43,232 bases of DNA from Clostridium sp. CAG:465 (GTDB lineage Bacteria > Bacillota > Clostridia > TANB77 > CAG-465), in NCBI GenBank assembly GCA_000433755.1, contig FR891269.1, positions 61,332 through 104,563 on the forward strand, read 5' to 3'. The position numbers and the translations under genes were made by a program. Each line of letters begins with the position of its first letter. Position 1 is the first letter of the stretch. Below the pieces are notes generated by a model. The model did not search any database and was not told the DNA's origin. It was given only the letters and a program-made list of their open reading frames with translations. Positions 33,926 through 43,043 of this stretch are shown in pieces.

Positions 33926-35881
33926 TCATTTCCTTAAAAATTTTCTTTCTATTTCATATCTACTCATTTCAAAAGCAGTTGGTCTTCCATGTGGACATGT
34001 AAAAGGATTTTCTAGTTTTACCATTTTATCAATAAGATTAATCTGTTCTTGTACATCTAACTTCATATTACCTTTTACTGCAGCTTTACATGCAAGTGTA
34101 GCTAAAAATCTATGTTCTTTTTCTTCCTTCTCTGTTTTAACAACACCTAAAATTTCATCTATTATATCTTTAAACATACCGGTATAATCTATATCATATC
34201 CAATATTTGGAATTCCTGATATTTTTATCGTCTTTTCATCAAACTCCTCAAGAATAAATCCTGCTTTTTCAAACATAGACATATTTTCAACTACAATATT
34301 TTTTTCTTTTGGAGTAAGTTCAACAAGAGTAGGTATCAACATCATTTGAATATTCCTATCTGTTGAATAGTAACTTTCCTTAAACTCTTCAAATAAAAGT
34401 CTTTCATGAGCAGCATGTTGATCAATAACATACATTTTATCTTCAATTTGAATAATTATATATGTGTTAAATATATTTCCTACATATTTATACAATATTT
34501 CTTTTTTTATTTCTTCACCTTGTTGAACTTGTCCTATCTGAGTTTTATTTTCAGAAGTTTTTATATCAGTTTCTTTTACTTCTATTTCTTCCACTAAATT
34601 TGAAGTTGAGTTGTCCACATTTTCAACAGTACTTTTTGGGATTTCTTTAAATTCATCATTTTTAATTTTTATATCTTCTATTGTATTTAAACTATTTTTT
34701 CCTACTTTAGCAATATCATAAATATTATTTTTAGGTTCTTCAACACAATAATCTGGTGCGTTTTGAAGTTTGAACTCAAATTTTTTCTCTTTATTTTCTT
34801 TTATAACACCTGTGTTTTTTAAATCTGAACTTATTCTATCTATACTATTTTCCTCTAATTTTTTTATATTACTAAAAGGGCTATCTTCTCTATTTTTATT
34901 TTCTATAGCTTGTCTTACTGCGTGATAAACTACGTCAAAAACTGAGGTTTCATCTTCAAATTTTACTTCAAGTTTAGCTGGATGAACATTTACATCTAAA
35001 TGATTTGGACTCATAGATAAATTTATAACACAAAATGGGAATTTATTTATTGCATACTTTTCACTGCACGCCCTATCCAAAGCTGCATTTATAGTCTTAT
35101 CTTTTATGTACCTTGAGTTTACAAAAGTAAATTGATGCATTCTAGTAGATCTTGAAACTTTTGGAAGACCAATAACACCATTTACACTCATTGAATTATA
35201 TTCATATTCTACAGGTATAACATTATCATAAATTTCTCTTCCAAATATATCATAGATGACTGATTTTAAATCAGATTTACCTGATGTTTGCAAAACAGTT
35301 TTAGAATTATTTATATACTTAAAACTAATACTTGGATTGGAAAGTGCCATTCTTCTTACCACATCTTCTATATATCCTGCTTCAGTTGAATCTTTTTTTA
35401 AGAATTTATATCTTGCAGGAACGTTATAGAATACATCAAATATTTCTATTTTTGTTCCTTGAGTTGAAGCTGATGGTTCTACAAATTTTATTGTTCCAGC
35501 ATCAACAAATGCTTTCGTTCCAATATCTTCATTTTCGTTTTTACTAATTAAAGAAACTTTTGCAATAGCAGCAATAGAAGCTAAAGCCTCACCTCTAAAT
35601 CCCATAGAAGTTATACTAGCTAAATCTTCTTCTTTTCTAATTTTACTTGTAGCATGTCTTTCAAAAGCCATTTCAACATCATCTGATGCAAAGCCTTTTC
35701 CATTATCTTGAACTCTTATATATTTTATTCCACCATTTCGTATTTCAACTGTAATTGATGTTGCTTTAGCATCTATAGCATTCTCCACTAATTCTTTTAC
35801 AATTGAAGCTGGTCTATCTACAACTTCACCTGCAGCTATTTTATTTATTGTATGTTCATCTAAAAGAACAATATTTCCCAT
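33926..35881 (-). CDS. mutL: DNA mismatch repair protein MutL
   Basis: A 651-residue mismatch-repair ATPase. The GHKL ATPase domain has IAAGEVVDRPASIVKELVEN, DNGKGFASDDVEMAFERHAT and SMGFRGEALASIAA. A long low-complexity linker runs from about 340 to 455. The C-terminal endonuclease domain has the metal motif YVIDQHAAHERLLFEEF and CPHGRPTAFEM, as in MutL proteins of bacteria that lack MutH. It lies one base upstream of miaA and is cotranscribed with mutS. Confidence 0.95.
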   Translation of the reverse strand: MGNIVLLDEHTINKIAAGEVVDRPASIVKELVENAIDAKATSITVEIRNGGIKYIRVQDNGKGFASDDVEMAFERHATSKIRKEEDLASITSMGFRGEALASIAAIAKVSLISKNENEDIGTKAFVDAGTIKFVEPSASTQGTKIEIFDVFYNVPARYKFLKKDSTEAGYIEDVVRRMALSNPSISFKYINNSKTVLQTSGKSDLKSVIYDIFGREIYDNVIPVEYEYNSMSVNGVIGLPKVSRSTRMHQFTFVNSRYIKDKTINAALDRACSEKYAINKFPFCVINLSMSPNHLDVNVHPAKLEVKFEDETSVFDVVYHAVRQAIENKNREDSPFSNIKKLEENSIDRISSDLKNTGVIKENKEKKFEFKLQNAPDYCVEEPKNNIYDIAKVGKNSLNTIEDIKIKNDEFKEIPKSTVENVDNSTSNLVEEIEVKETDIKTSENKTQIGQVQQGEEIKKEILYKYVGNIFNTYIIIQIEDKMYVIDQHAAHERLLFEEFKESYYSTDRNIQMMLIPTLVELTPKEKNIVVENMSMFEKAGFILEEFDEKTIKISGIPNIGYDIDYTGMFKDIIDEILGVVKTEKEEKEHRFLATLACKAAVKGNMKLDVQEQINLIDKMVKLENPFTCPHGRPTAFEMSRYEIERKFLRK

Positions 35882-35890
35882 AGTTACCCC

Positions 35891-36523
35891 CTATCTTAAT
35901 TCATTTATTCGTTTAACTACTTCTTTTGTAGACATTGTTATATATTCCTCCAAATCCTCATCAGTCAAAAAGTTTATTCTTGAACTGTCTGACTTATTGT
36001 TTAGAGTACTAATATAACTGTCAAAACATTTTATTAACACATCATCTGCGAGTGCTTCTCTAATATTATTAGCAATTTTATCCACATCAAGGTTGTATTT
36101 TGATATAACTTTTTTATTTACATTTAAATAATCAGAATAAATTTGCTTACTAAATGTATCAAAATCATATACTTTACCTGTTTTTAAATTAGTAACAAGT
36201 CCTAAATCTTCATCATGCCATTTAATATATTTTCCCACAAATTTTTCAAACCAGATTTTATCTTCTATTAAATGTGCATATGTTCCTAATGTTTTAAAAT
36301 CCAAAAGCTTAAAAGTATTTTCCTGTATAAATTTATCAAGATCAGGTAAATGCATAACATTTCCATCCTCAACAACATATTTCAAATAGTGGGTTATTCC
36401 TCTATCAAATCCTGCCATTTTTTTTAAATCAGGCATTATACTCCCAGCTAAAAACTTATCAGATAAGTTAAGTTCTTCTTTTACCATATTTGATATACAA
36501 ATATGTATTATCATAGATGCCAT
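35891..36523 (-). CDS. Hydrolase-like protein (zinc-dependent phospholipase C-like)
   Basis: A 210-residue protein starting MASMIIHICISNMVKEEL. Possible metal ligands are His7, the Asp in AGSIMPDLKKMAGFD, ITHYLKY, and the His in TYAHLIEDKIWFE. The pattern of spaced His and Asp residues resembles the zinc-dependent phospholipase C/S1-type nuclease fold. The assignment is by resemblance only. It lies between mutS and mutL on the same strand, with AGGAGG 5 bases before its ATG. Confidence 0.5.
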   Translation of the reverse strand: MASMIIHICISNMVKEELNLSDKFLAGSIMPDLKKMAGFDRGITHYLKYVVEDGNVMHLPDLDKFIQENTFKLLDFKTLGTYAHLIEDKIWFEKFVGKYIKWHDEDLGLVTNLKTGKVYDFDTFSKQIYSDYLNVNKKVISKYNLDVDKIANNIREALADDVLIKCFDSYISTLNNKSDSSRINFLTDEDLEEYITMSTKEVVKRINELR

Positions 36524-36536
36524 TTTATTTTCCTCC

Positions 36537-39134
36537 TTAGTTTAATTTTTCTTTTAATCTATACAAAACGTCTAAAGCATCTTTTGGAGATAATTCATCT
36601 AAATTAGTTTTCTCCAATATCTTTGTGATTTCAGCCATTTTGTAATTAAACATATCAACCTGTATTTCCTCTGTCGTAATTTTTTTCTTTCTATTATTTA
36701 TACTTTTCTTTGCTAGATCTACGTCTTCTAGTTCTCTTAATAATTGTTTTGCACGAGATATAACAGATTTAGAAACTCCTGCAAGTTTTGCAACATATAT
36801 ACCATAGGATTCATCTGTTCCACCTGGAACGATTTTTCTTAAAAAAATTACATCGTCACCTTTTTCTTTAACTGCAACTGAATAGTTTTTTACACCTTCT
36901 ACTTGATTTTCAATATCAATTAATTCATGGTAATGAGTTGCAAACAAAGTTTTAGCTCCAATTTTTTCCTTATTTGCTATATATTCTACAGTTGCCCATG
37001 CAATTGAAAGTCCATCATATGTTGAAGTTCCTCTTCCTATTTCATCAAGAATAATAAGGCTATTTTTTGTAGCATTTGTAAGAATATTTGAAAGTTCTTG
37101 CATTTCAACCATAAATGTAGATTCTCCCATAGCTAAATCATCTGATGCTCCAATTCTTGTAAAAATTCTATCTACAATACTTATATCAGCATTTGTTGCT
37201 GGTACAAAAGAGCCAATTTGTGCCATATACGTAATAAGAGCAACCTGCCTCATATATGTTGATTTACCTGCCATATTTGGCCCTGTAATTATTAAAAATC
37301 TATCATCATCATTGTTTAAATATGTATCATTTGGAATAAAAGAGTCAGACTTTAAAGATTTTTCAACTACTGGATGCCTTCCCTCTTTAATTCTTATTTC
37401 TCCTGATTTTAATATGTTTGGCTTCGTATAATTATAATTAATTGCAACTGTTGCAAAAGAACATAAAACATCTAAAATAGATACAACTCTTGCAGATCTT
37501 TGTATATCAATAACTTCTTTTGCTATTTCATTACGTATATTACAAAACACTTCATACTCTAAATCAATTAATTTTTCCTCTGCACCAAGTATTTTTTCTT
37601 CTATTTTTTTTAGTTCATCTGTTACATACCTTTCAGCGCCAGCAAGTGTCTGCTTCCTAATATATCTATCTTCTGGTACCATATTTTTATATGAATTTGT
37701 GACTTCTATATAATATCCAAACACCCTATTATATCCTATTCTAAGCCATTTTCCTTTAATTCCCGTTAATTCTTTTTCTTTAGCCTCAAGTTCCATAAGC
37801 CATTTTTTTCCATCTTTTGAAGCATTTCTGTACTCATCAATTTGTTCATTGTACCCACTTTTAATTATCCCACCTTCTTTAATTGAGATAGGCGGATCAT
37901 CTACAATAGAATTATTAATTAAAGAATATATATTTTCTAATGTACTAAATTCACTATATAACTCATTCATATATGTATCATTATTAGTATTTATAATATT
38001 TTTTAATATATTCTTAATTTTAGGTAATTTTTCAAGAGATGTTTTTAAAGAAACTAATTCTCTTGCATTAGCAGATGAACTAACTATTTTTGATATAAGT
38101 CTTTCCATGTCATAAACTGATTTTAAATTTTCAATAAGTTCATCCATTAGCATTTTATTTTGTATTAAAGTTTCAACTGCATTTTGTCTTTTTATAATTT
38201 CATCATAATTTAGCAAAGGAGCCTCAATCCAACTTCTAAGTCTTCTTCCTCCCATAGCTGTTGTTGTATTGTCAAGTACCCAAAGAAGACTCCCTCTTTT
38301 TGTCTTTTCCCTATTAGATTCTAATATTTCAAGATTTCTTCTTGTTGAAGAATCAAGCTGCATAAATATTTCTGTACTATATTTCTCAATATTATTTATT
38401 TGATCAATATTTGTTTTTTGGGTTTCATCAATATAGTTTAAAAGCAAATTAGCACAATTTTTTTCTATTTCATCTAAGTTATTATTTATACTTGCATTAT
38501 CATATACAGTTGTATTTGATATATTATTGCTATATGATATATATAAATCAAATAATTTAGTTATCTGACCTACGAGAGAAATGTCCTTTTTAATACTATC
38601 ATGAAGTATAACTTCAGATGGTAAAACTCTTGATATTTCATTTATAAGTTTTATATCACTATCTATGCCATTAAAACTTGTAACTTTAAATTCACCTGTA
38701 GATATATCACAAAAAGAAAAAGCTATGTTACTTTTTTCTTTTATAATTGATGCAATATAATTATTCTTTTTTTCATCTAACATTGTACTATCTGTTATTG
38801 TCCCTGGTGTTATAATTTTTACAACATCTCTTTTTACAAGTCCTTTTGCATTTTTAGGGTCCTCTACTTGTTCACAAATTGCCACTTTATATCCTTTTTC
38901 AACCATTTTAGGTATATATGTATTTATAGCGTGAAAAGGAATACCACACATCGGAGCTCTTTGTTCTTGTCCACAATCTTTACCTGTTAAAGTTAACTCT
39001 AATTCTCTACTACATAATTCTGCTTGATCATAAAAAAGCTCATAGAAATCTCCTAATCTATAAAACAAAATACAATCTTTATATTTATCTCTAAGTTCTA
39101 AATACTGTTTCATCATAGGTGTTACTTCTGCCAT
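36537..39134 (-). CDS. mutS: DNA mismatch repair protein MutS
   Basis: An 865-residue mismatch-recognition ATPase. The N-terminal mismatch-binding loop has CILFYRLGDFYELFYDQA, where the Phe-x-Glu of the family is in DFYELF. The ATPase at the C-terminus has ITGPNMAGKSTYMRQVAL, FMVEMQELSNILTNAT, IILDEIGRGTSTYDGL and FATHYHEL. The start is the ATG at 39134 behind GGAGG; the GTG 12 bases upstream is before that site. It begins the mutS-mutL-miaA run. Confidence 0.95.
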   Translation of the reverse strand: MAEVTPMMKQYLELRDKYKDCILFYRLGDFYELFYDQAELCSRELELTLTGKDCGQEQRAPMCGIPFHAINTYIPKMVEKGYKVAICEQVEDPKNAKGLVKRDVVKIITPGTITDSTMLDEKKNNYIASIIKEKSNIAFSFCDISTGEFKVTSFNGIDSDIKLINEISRVLPSEVILHDSIKKDISLVGQITKLFDLYISYSNNISNTTVYDNASINNNLDEIEKNCANLLLNYIDETQKTNIDQINNIEKYSTEIFMQLDSSTRRNLEILESNREKTKRGSLLWVLDNTTTAMGGRRLRSWIEAPLLNYDEIIKRQNAVETLIQNKMLMDELIENLKSVYDMERLISKIVSSSANARELVSLKTSLEKLPKIKNILKNIINTNNDTYMNELYSEFSTLENIYSLINNSIVDDPPISIKEGGIIKSGYNEQIDEYRNASKDGKKWLMELEAKEKELTGIKGKWLRIGYNRVFGYYIEVTNSYKNMVPEDRYIRKQTLAGAERYVTDELKKIEEKILGAEEKLIDLEYEVFCNIRNEIAKEVIDIQRSARVVSILDVLCSFATVAINYNYTKPNILKSGEIRIKEGRHPVVEKSLKSDSFIPNDTYLNNDDDRFLIITGPNMAGKSTYMRQVALITYMAQIGSFVPATNADISIVDRIFTRIGASDDLAMGESTFMVEMQELSNILTNATKNSLIILDEIGRGTSTYDGLSIAWATVEYIANKEKIGAKTLFATHYHELIDIENQVEGVKNYSVAVKEKGDDVIFLRKIVPGGTDESYGIYVAKLAGVSKSVISRAKQLLRELEDVDLAKKSINNRKKKITTEEIQVDMFNYKMAEITKILEKTNLDELSPKDALDVLYRLKEKLN

Positions 39135-39224
39135 ATTAACCTCCACTTTGTTTACAATTTTCCACAGTTATTATATCAAAAAATATATTCAAATACAAGG
39201 AATTTGTCGAAATGAATAAAAAAA

Positions 39225-39252
39225 GAAGTGAGTAGTTTTAACCACTCACTTC
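39225..39252 (-). terminator. Terminator after the orphan gene at 39258-39944
   Basis: Stem GAAGTGAGTAGTT / AACCACTCACTTC with one mismatch and a short loop. On the minus strand it is followed by a seven-T run (39224-39218), immediately after the gene's stop and upstream of mutS. Confidence 0.78.
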
Positions 39253-39257
39253 CATAC

Positions 39258-39944
39258 TTAAGCATACGCTTTTTCAATATTGAGAATTCTTTTTTCAAAG
39301 ATATCCTTTTCTATGCTTGGAATAAATTTTACCAATCTTTTTGCAACATATATTGCGAAAAGATCTAATGTTTTCTGATCTTTGCATAATGTATTAATAT
39401 CCATTTTGCTTAACCAGTTTTTAACCAAGCCAGTTTTTAAAATAGCCTCCAAACAGTCAAGGCGATATACATTTTTGTTATATTTTGACGCGTTATAAAT
39501 AGCTTCTTCAAAATATCCAATATCTTCATAGGGTATACAATCCTGAACACATTTAGGCAAAGCATTATACTCCTTAATCTTCTGATTATACACATTTTCA
39601 TTCTCGATTACTTTGTTGATATAATCAATAACTTCCTGTGTAATAATCCTATTAGGCGAATATGAAAATTTTTCAATTTTCACGCTGTATTCAATATATA
39701 CAGTATACTTTCTTGCCTTGTTTGTTTCCTCCTCTACAACAATAACAACTTTACTGTTACCACTGTTTTTAAATACTTCTTGAGTATTTTTTTTGGGAGA
39801 AGCCTTAGAGTCTGAAGCATACACCCTCTTCCAATGATATGTACCTCCTTTTTGGTTATAATAGGCTTTTACTTCAAGGTATCTTATTCCTTCAACAAAA
39901 TAAATTCTCAAATTTTTATTTTCCAATGTTTTTGTTACATACAT
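39258..39944 (-). CDS. Orphan protein of unknown function
   Basis: A 228-residue soluble protein starting MYVTKTLENKNLRIYFVEG. The first 120 residues look beta-rich (YLEVKAYYNQKGG, KVVIVVEEE) and the rest helical (NVYRLDCLEAILKTGLVKNWL, LFAIYVAKRLVKFIP). There is no signal peptide or known motif. It is an isolated gene with its own terminator between mutS and spmB, and its codons look less AT-extreme than its neighbours (by eye, not counted). It may be a transferred accessory gene. The ATG at 39944 follows GGAG at good spacing. Confidence 0.6.
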   Translation of the reverse strand: MYVTKTLENKNLRIYFVEGIRYLEVKAYYNQKGGTYHWKRVYASDSKASPKKNTQEVFKNSGNSKVVIVVEEETNKARKYTVYIEYSVKIEKFSYSPNRIITQEVIDYINKVIENENVYNQKIKEYNALPKCVQDCIPYEDIGYFEEAIYNASKYNKNVYRLDCLEAILKTGLVKNWLSKMDINTLCKDQKTLDLFAIYVAKRLVKFIPSIEKDIFEKRILNIEKAYA

Positions 39945-40068
39945 ATGTAAGTCTCCTTTAATATAATTAAATTTAATATATAAATTACTATCCGACCTAT
40001 TAATATTATATCATTTTTGTCGCTTTATGTCAACTTTTAAAATTTGATATAATAATTTATAATTTATA

Positions 40069-40593
40069 CTAAAGAAGATTAAGATTTACAAGAACTATAG
40101 ACGAAACAATTGCAACAAAATCAGCAATAAGTCCTGCAATCAAGACGCCTCTTATCTTTTTTAAATGAACAGCCCCAAATAATATTGTAATTGTATACAA
40201 AGTAGTTTCTGTCGCCCCCATTATAACTGACGCCATTTTACCTGATATAGAATCAGCACCAGAAGTTTTAAATATTTCCATAACAACAGACATAGAGGCT
40301 CCTCCTGATAGTGGTCTCATTATACATAGAGGAATAATATCTTCTGGGATTCCAAACTTTACTAGAAGAGGTTTAAAAGGATATAAAATGACATCTAAAG
40401 CGCCAGTACTTTTTAAAAGACCAATAGATATTGTTATTGCAAGAATATATGGAAAAATATTGTATACTACTTTTAGTCCATCTAGTGCTCCCTCAATGAA
40501 TAGTTTAAAAATATCCTTTTTTTCCTTTGCAGCTATAACAATAATAAAAAGTATCATAAGCGGAACTATACACATTATTATATAATTTAACAT
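40069..40593 (-). CDS. spmB: Spore maturation protein B
   Basis: A 174-residue membrane protein needed with SpmA for spore core dehydration. It has the family signature GLKVVYNIFPYILAITISIGLL and IMRPLSGGASMSVVMEI near the middle, followed by MGATETTLYTITILFGAVHL. It lies 8 bases after spmA in the usual spmA-spmB order. Confidence 0.93.
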   Translation of the reverse strand: MLNYIIMCIVPLMILFIIVIAAKEKKDIFKLFIEGALDGLKVVYNIFPYILAITISIGLLKSTGALDVILYPFKPLLVKFGIPEDIIPLCIMRPLSGGASMSVVMEIFKTSGADSISGKMASVIMGATETTLYTITILFGAVHLKKIRGVLIAGLIADFVAIVSSIVLVNLNLL

Positions 40594-40601
40594 ATATCAC
40601 C

Positions 40602-41174
40602 TTACATCCTTTTGTTTAATATTTTTATTGAAATAATACCAGCTATAAGCGAAAGACCTGTAACAATCCATATAGGTATAACAATTGAACTTGGACTACT
40701 TGAGCCATACATAGCTCTCAAAGCAATCATACTGCTTGGGATAAGCTGCAAGGATGCTGTATTTAAAAGTACAAACGTTGTCATATTATTACTTGGAATA
40801 TCATTTTTATTATTATCTTCATGTAATGATTTTATTGCTTTTATGCCATTTACTGTAGCAGCATTTCCTACGCCAATTATATTTGTAGTTATATTCATAC
40901 ACATATATTCTTTTGAAGCATCACTCAAGTTATTTTTGCTAAACAAAAAACCTACTGTTTTACTAAAAATTTTAGATAGTTTCTTTATTACATTAGTTTT
41001 CTCAAAAATATTAAATATTCCACTCCAAAAACACATCATACCAATTAATGTTATAACATTTTCAACTGCACTTTTCCCGCTATCCATTATACTTGATATA
41101 ACGGAATCCGGATTACCAAAAAATACTGCAATTACTATACTTATACAAAGCATTGCACTCCATATTTTAGACAT
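40602..41174 (-). CDS. spmA: Spore maturation protein A
   Basis: A 190-residue membrane protein, partner of SpmB. It has FFGNPDSVISSIMDSGKSAV, MCFWSGIFNIFEKT and the family motif NITTNIIGVGNAATVNGIKAI. The start is the ATG at 41174 (MSKIWSAM), spaced from GGGTG; the GTG 9 bases upstream overlaps that site. It is the first gene of the spmA-spmB pair. Confidence 0.93.
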   Translation of the reverse strand: MSKIWSAMLCISIVIAVFFGNPDSVISSIMDSGKSAVENVITLIGMMCFWSGIFNIFEKTNVIKKLSKIFSKTVGFLFSKNNLSDASKEYMCMNITTNIIGVGNAATVNGIKAIKSLHEDNNKNDIPSNNMTTFVLLNTASLQLIPSSMIALRAMYGSSSPSSIVIPIWIVTGLSLIAGIISIKILNKRM

Positions 41175-41674
41175 AAACTTCACCCATTTAATTAAAATAT
41201 ATGAAATATTACATCCTATTATTCTTTACTTATATTAAAATTTATTATATAATACTCATACACAATACTATAATATCTGTCTACCTTAAATAATGTTAAA
41301 AATATAGTACTACGACAGATAAGGAAAAAACTTGTACAAACCTTAATATTTAACCATTCTGTCTATTGTATGAAATGGATACTTTTATATAATGATTAAC
41401 ATTTTGCTTTATTTTTATACCATCGACAGATTTTAGCTATTTTATTTACATAGCTCTAGCTTTTCAAGTATACCAGTTTTAATTTAAATATATTAGAATG
41501 CTTCCTATGTTCACTTTGAAGTCTTCATTGTTTTAATTTAAATATATTAGAATGTAAAGTCGAATAAGAATATCAGATATTTTAAATATTAAGGGTTTTA
41601 ATTTAAGTATATAAGTATATTAGAATATAAATATATTAAACTTCATACCATATAGTATGAAAATAGGAGGCAAT
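41175..41674. other. 500-base AT-rich gene-free region
   Basis: No gene or RNA is recognised. The first 300 bases hold short AT-rich stretches, including ATCTGTC and GACAGAT, which form an inverted pair at about 41274-41325. The last 180 bases hold the three-copy repeat described separately and the ribosome binding site of the next gene. Confidence 0.6.
41476..41627. repeat. Three-copy AT-rich direct repeat, CRISPR-like in spacing but incomplete
   Basis: A 25-base unit starting GTTTTAATTTAAATATATTA and ending GAATG occurs exactly at 41476-41500 and 41530-41554. A degenerate third copy begins at 41595 (GTTTTAATTTAAGTATATAA, then GTATATTAGAATA). The starts are 54 and 65 bases apart. The unit resembles low-GC clostridial CRISPR repeats that begin GTTTTA and end in a GAATG-like stretch, but spacing is irregular and there are no cas genes in the window. 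It may be a decayed array or a simple AT-rich repeat. Confidence 0.55.
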
Positions 41675-41869
41675 ATGAAAGGTTATAGACTTAATAAAGA
41701 TATTGAATATGTAAAAAAAATTATGCAAGGAATTGAAAGAAAAAATGGACATTGTCCATGTAGATTAAAAGAAGATGATACGACACTTTGTCCATGTGAT
41801 GAATTTATAAAAGAAGGTATATGTAAATGTAAATTATTTATACCTATTAATGATAAAAGAGAGTCTTAA
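41675..41869 (+). CDS. Ferredoxin-thioredoxin-reductase catalytic-subunit-like protein
   Basis: A 64-residue protein. Its cysteine pattern, GHCPCRL, then TLCPCDEF and GICKCKLF, matches the ferredoxin:thioredoxin reductase beta-subunit family, whose CPC and CxC motifs bind a 4Fe-4S cluster next to a redox disulfide. It lacks the longer N-terminal part of plant enzymes. The start is the ATG at 41675, set by AGGAGG; the ATG at 41657 precedes that site. It is convergent with the next gene. Confidence 0.78.
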   Translation: MKGYRLNKDIEYVKKIMQGIERKNGHCPCRLKEDDTTLCPCDEFIKEGICKCKLFIPINDKRES

Positions 41870-41880
41870 ACCTCTCTTTT
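41855..41880. terminator. Bidirectional terminator between convergent genes
   Basis: Stem AAAAGAGAG / CTCTCTTTT with an 8-base loop. Both stop codons (41867-41869 plus, 41866-41868 minus) lie inside the loop. Confidence 0.75.
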
Positions 41881-42198
41881 ATACTTATACATTCTATCCA
41901 TAACTTTTCCAAGTCTTTTGTGGGAAATATACGTTTTTAAACTTTGAGTTGAATTTATTATACATTTACAAAGTAAAGTTGCAAATAGATAAAATAATAT
42001 AACAATTGCAAACCCTTTTATAAACGTTCCAAAAAAGCCAAAAGATGCACTAAACACACTAAGAGGGGATGGAATATTTAACATTTGGGTTGTTTCTTCA
42101 TTTTTTTCTAACGTACTATATAATGTTGTAGATGCAAATATTGTATTACAACATAATGCTAATATTACTGTAACTATTACTACATTTAATTTCTTCAT
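41866..42198 (-). CDS. Small membrane protein of unknown function
   Basis: A 110-residue protein. A signal peptide (MKKLNVVIVTVILALCCNTIFAST, cleaved near AST) is followed by a polar stretch and then one membrane helix (FAIVILFYLFATLLCKCII, about residues 63-82). The C-terminus is basic (HKRLGKVMDRMYKYKREV), so it should face the cytoplasm. AAGGTGAG precedes the ATG at 42198. No family is recognised; its place next to gerQ-cwlJ hints at a sporulation role but does not prove one. Confidence 0.58.
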   Translation of the reverse strand: MKKLNVVIVTVILALCCNTIFASTTLYSTLEKNEETTQMLNIPSPLSVFSASFGFFGTFIKGFAIVILFYLFATLLCKCIINSTQSLKTYISHKRLGKVMDRMYKYKREV

Positions 42199-42261
42199 TT
42201 ATCTCACCTTTATTTTATGTAGACTATTATATCATAAATATATTTAAGTGTAAACTATTTT

Positions 42262-42585
42262 CTAGTAATTTCCCCACATTGCAGGAATACCACTATTATA
42301 TGTAGTTGTATTATCTGATATTGTTACAAATTTTATAGAATATATATCACAATATAATAAATTTTTATCTTGAATAGAACGTAATAAAACATAACTTGCA
42401 CCTACTTCAAGTAAAATTCCAGTTCTATCTTCCAAATAAGTTGTTCCAATTAAAAACTCTATTCTAACAAGTCTTCCAATATATCTTTTTAAAAAAGCTG
42501 GTGTATATGCTGTATTTGTTAAAGTTTCTGGTTCAGTTTGTGTATTAGTCATACTCATATTATTATCATTTTCTTCCATAACCAT
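42262..42585 (-). CDS. gerQ: Spore coat protein GerQ
   Basis: A 107-residue spore protein needed for CwlJ-dependent germination. The core has YIGRLVRIEFLIGTTYLEDR and TGILLEVGASYVLLRSIQ, typical of GerQ, and the N-terminus is polar and Asn-rich. It lies 8 bases downstream of cwlJ, the usual pairing. The start may be the ATG at 42585 or the ATG at 42579, which is better spaced from AAAGGA. Confidence 0.9.
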   Translation of the reverse strand: MVMEENDNNMSMTNTQTEPETLTNTAYTPAFLKRYIGRLVRIEFLIGTTYLEDRTGILLEVGASYVLLRSIQDKNLLYCDIYSIKFVTISDNTTTYNSGIPAMWGNY

Positions 42586-42593
42586 TTTCCTTT

Positions 42594-43043
42594 CTATGTT
42601 TCATTATATAATGAAGTCGGTCTATAAAAACAATGTTTATTTACTCTTGTATGATTTATCCCTGTTCCATTATATGGAAATTCTTTCGGACATTTAGGCA
42701 TATATGGATTCATAAACCAAAGAGAATCTCCAACCTCATTTAGTCTATTTCCTGCAAGAGCCCAATCAGCTATCTCATAATGTATTATTTCCGGACTCAT
42801 ATTGTATATATTTTGAGAATTATACTTACCACCTAAAGTTTCAGTTGCACAATTAAATTGACCTTTTTGAAATATAACATTTCTAATACTACCTCCTGCA
42901 GATACTCTTGCATACTCTCCATCCGCAGAATTTACTCTATTCATTATAACTGTGGCAACAGCTCTCATACCAGTGTCACCTTCTCCTCCAGCTTCACATT
43001 GAATTATTCTAGCTAATAGTTCTCTTTCGGTAAATCCCAACAT
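42594..43043 (-). CDS. cwlJ: Spore cortex-lytic cell wall hydrolase CwlJ/SleB type
   Basis: A 149-residue enzyme of the SleB/CwlJ family, which degrades the spore cortex at germination. The catalytic Glu is in IQCEAGGEGDTGMRAVATV, and the family motifs VIMNRVNS, FNCATETLGGKYN and SLWFMNPYMPKC are intact. There is no signal peptide or SleB-type binding domain, which fits CwlJ. The start is the ATG at 43043 behind AAGGGG. It pairs with gerQ directly downstream. Confidence 0.92.
   Translation of the reverse strand: MLGFTERELLARIIQCEAGGEGDTGMRAVATVIMNRVNSADGEYARVSAGGSIRNVIFQKGQFNCATETLGGKYNSQNIYNMSPEIIHYEIADWALAGNRLNEVGDSLWFMNPYMPKCPKEFPYNGTGINHTRVNKHCFYRPTSLYNET

Noticed and set aside
40612..41238. 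Plus-strand open frame of 208 codons opposite spmA
   Set aside because: It is antisense to a well-supported spmA and has no ribosome binding site or motif.
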